The translations under genes were made by a program, and so were the position numbers. DNA of 64,000 nt from Eshraghiella sp045124255 (lineage in GTDB: Bacteria; Bacillota; Clostridia; Lachnospirales; Lachnospiraceae): assembly GCA_045124255.1 (NCBI GenBank), contig JBGVLM010000067.1:1-64000 (forward strand), in the 5' to 3' direction. The notes beneath the pieces were generated by a model. The model was not told the DNA's origin, made no database searches, and was given only the letters and a program-made list of their open reading frames with translations. This document shows positions 63,035 through 64,000 of this stretch, piece by piece. How positions within the stretch are numbered: position 1 is the first letter of the stretch; every line of letters starts with the position of its first letter.

Positions 63035-64000
63035 ATGGCAAAGATTTATTCTGTGGGACAGGTTAACCAGTATATCAGAAATATGTTCCAGTCCGACTTT
63101 TTGCTGAATCAGATTAGTGTTCAGGGAGAGGTCAGTAACTGCAAATATCATTCATCAGGGCATATATATTTTACCCTTAAGGATGGCGACGGAACACTGC
63201 AGGCGGTTATGTTTGCAGGCAACAGGACAAACGGCCTTAAATTCAGGCTTTGTGACGGAATGCAGATTGTTGCACATGGTAATATAACCATCTTTGAAAG
63301 GGACGGTAAATACCAGCTCTATGCCAGACAGATTGAACAGGCAGGAATCGGTGCAAGATATGAACAGTTTCTTGCACTTAAGAATCAGCTTGAAGAGATG
63401 GGAATGTTTGATCCGATGTTTAAGAAGCCGATACCTAAGTATGTTAAGACACTGGGTGTTGTAACGGCTTCAACAGGTGCTGCAATCAGGGATATTATTA
63501 ATGTTGCAACCCGCAGAAATCCTTATATACAGATTGTTTTATATCCTGCACTTGTTCAGGGCGACGGAGCCGTAAGAAGTATCTGCAGGGGTATAAGGGC
63601 ACTGGATGAATACGGCGTGGATGTAATTATTGCAGGACGAGGCGGAGGTTCGATTGAGGATTTGTGGGCATTTAATGAGGAAGAGGTCGCAAGATGTATT
63701 TTTGACTGCAATACGCCCGTTATATCTGCCGTAGGACATGAAACTGATTTTACAATTGCAGATTTTGTATCTGATTTAAGGGCACCAACACCTTCGGCGG
63801 CAGCAGAGCTTGCGGTATGTGATATTGCACTTCTGATACGCCAGCTGAATGATATCGGATACAATCTTCAAAATATAATGCAGCAGAGAGTTGACAGCTG
63901 CAGGGCGGAGCTGCAGAACTATCGTATGAGACTTAATTATCTTTCACCTGAGAATGTTCTGAATAATCATCTGAGGCGGCTGGCAGATTTGAGGGACGCA
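63035..64000 (+). CDS. xseA: Exodeoxyribonuclease VII large subunit (partial)
   Basis: Exo VII degrades single-stranded DNA. The open frame begins MAKIYSVGQVNQYIRNMF and runs 322 codons to the window edge without a stop. It contains the N-terminal OB-fold (VQGEVSNCKYHSSGHIYFTL) and the catalytic-domain pattern RGGGSIEDLWAFN. It is the first part of the gene; the family is about 400-450 residues. It follows nusB after 14 bases. Confidence 0.96.
   Translation, partial: MAKIYSVGQVNQYIRNMFQSDFLLNQISVQGEVSNCKYHSSGHIYFTLKDGDGTLQAVMFAGNRTNGLKFRLCDGMQIVAHGNITIFERDGKYQLYARQIEQAGIGARYEQFLALKNQLEEMGMFDPMFKKPIPKYVKTLGVVTASTGAAIRDIINVATRRNPYIQIVLYPALVQGDGAVRSICRGIRALDEYGVDVIIAGRGGGSIEDLWAFNEEEVARCIFDCNTPVISAVGHETDFTIADFVSDLRAPTPSAAAELAVCDIALLIRQLNDIGYNLQNIMQQRVDSCRAELQNYRMRLNYLSPENVLNNHLRRLADLRDA

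Overview
The window is a 64 kb stretch of a motile, low-to-mid GC Clostridia chromosome. It most resembles a Lachnospiraceae genome of the Roseburia/Agathobacter/Lachnospira type. Supporting signs are the Firmicutes-type fla/che operon directly behind codY, FliY in place of a simple FliN, CheC and CheD, a sigD-like fliA followed by rpsB-tsf, an NfnAB-type transhydrogenase and a complete spoIIIA operon. The genus is inferred from gene content and style only. Almost everything is on the + strand; two genes plus the start of a left-edge transposase are on the - strand.

Layout. (1) 1-126: the end of an insertion sequence running off the left edge. (2) 228-1004: codY with its own promoter and terminator. 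(3) 1219-35124: one continuous motility and chemotaxis operon of about 34 kb. It runs flgBC-fliEFGHIJ-motE-like-fliK-flgD-TIGR02530 gene-flgE-flbD-motAB-fliL-fliM-fliY-cheY-fliOPQR-flhBA-flhF-flhG-ycgR-cheBAWCD-small membrane gene-fliA-fapA-like and a three-gene tail (small hydrophilic protein, SwrB-like protein, MltG-like fragment). It covers basal body, export gate, hook, stator, C-ring and chemotaxis core. Flagellin, the filament cap, hook-associated proteins and CheR are not here. (4) 35121-37077: rpsB-tsf with a strong promoter and a terminator, the same placement as in Bacillus. (5) 37103-43064: an accessory block with an AT-rich bacteriocin/immunity-type ABC transporter, a coupled glycosyltransferase-methyltransferase pair and a convergent LacI regulator. 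(6) 43197-46950: a 1221-residue protein of about 14 bacterial Ig-like domains behind a near-consensus sigma-28 promoter, tying it to the motility regulon. (7) 47030-55861: aroB, a structured intergenic element, a TPR/chitobiase-like surface protein, nfnAB, a c-di-GMP phosphodiesterase, rlmH and a multi-TM chemoreceptor. (8) 55934-56839 (-): a DUF368 undecaprenyl-phosphate flippase-type protein. (9) 56981-62019: spoIIIAA-AH. (10) 62102-64000: asp23-like gene, nusB and xseA, which runs off the right edge.

How it fits together. CodY (nutrient sensing) lies beside the operon it regulates in Bacillus. The operon builds the hook-basal body, makes sigma-28 and supplies the CheA-CheW-CheY/FliY/CheC/CheD circuit. 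c-di-GMP probably connects through YcgR (PilZ) and the EAL phosphodiesterase. The sigma-28 promoter before the Ig-domain protein predicts a large surface product made with the late flagellar genes.

No wholly new enzyme system could be demonstrated. The least explained items are the sigma-28-driven Ig-repeat protein, the three-hairpin intergenic element at 48209-48319, the accessory cassette after fliA and the ABC transporter islet.
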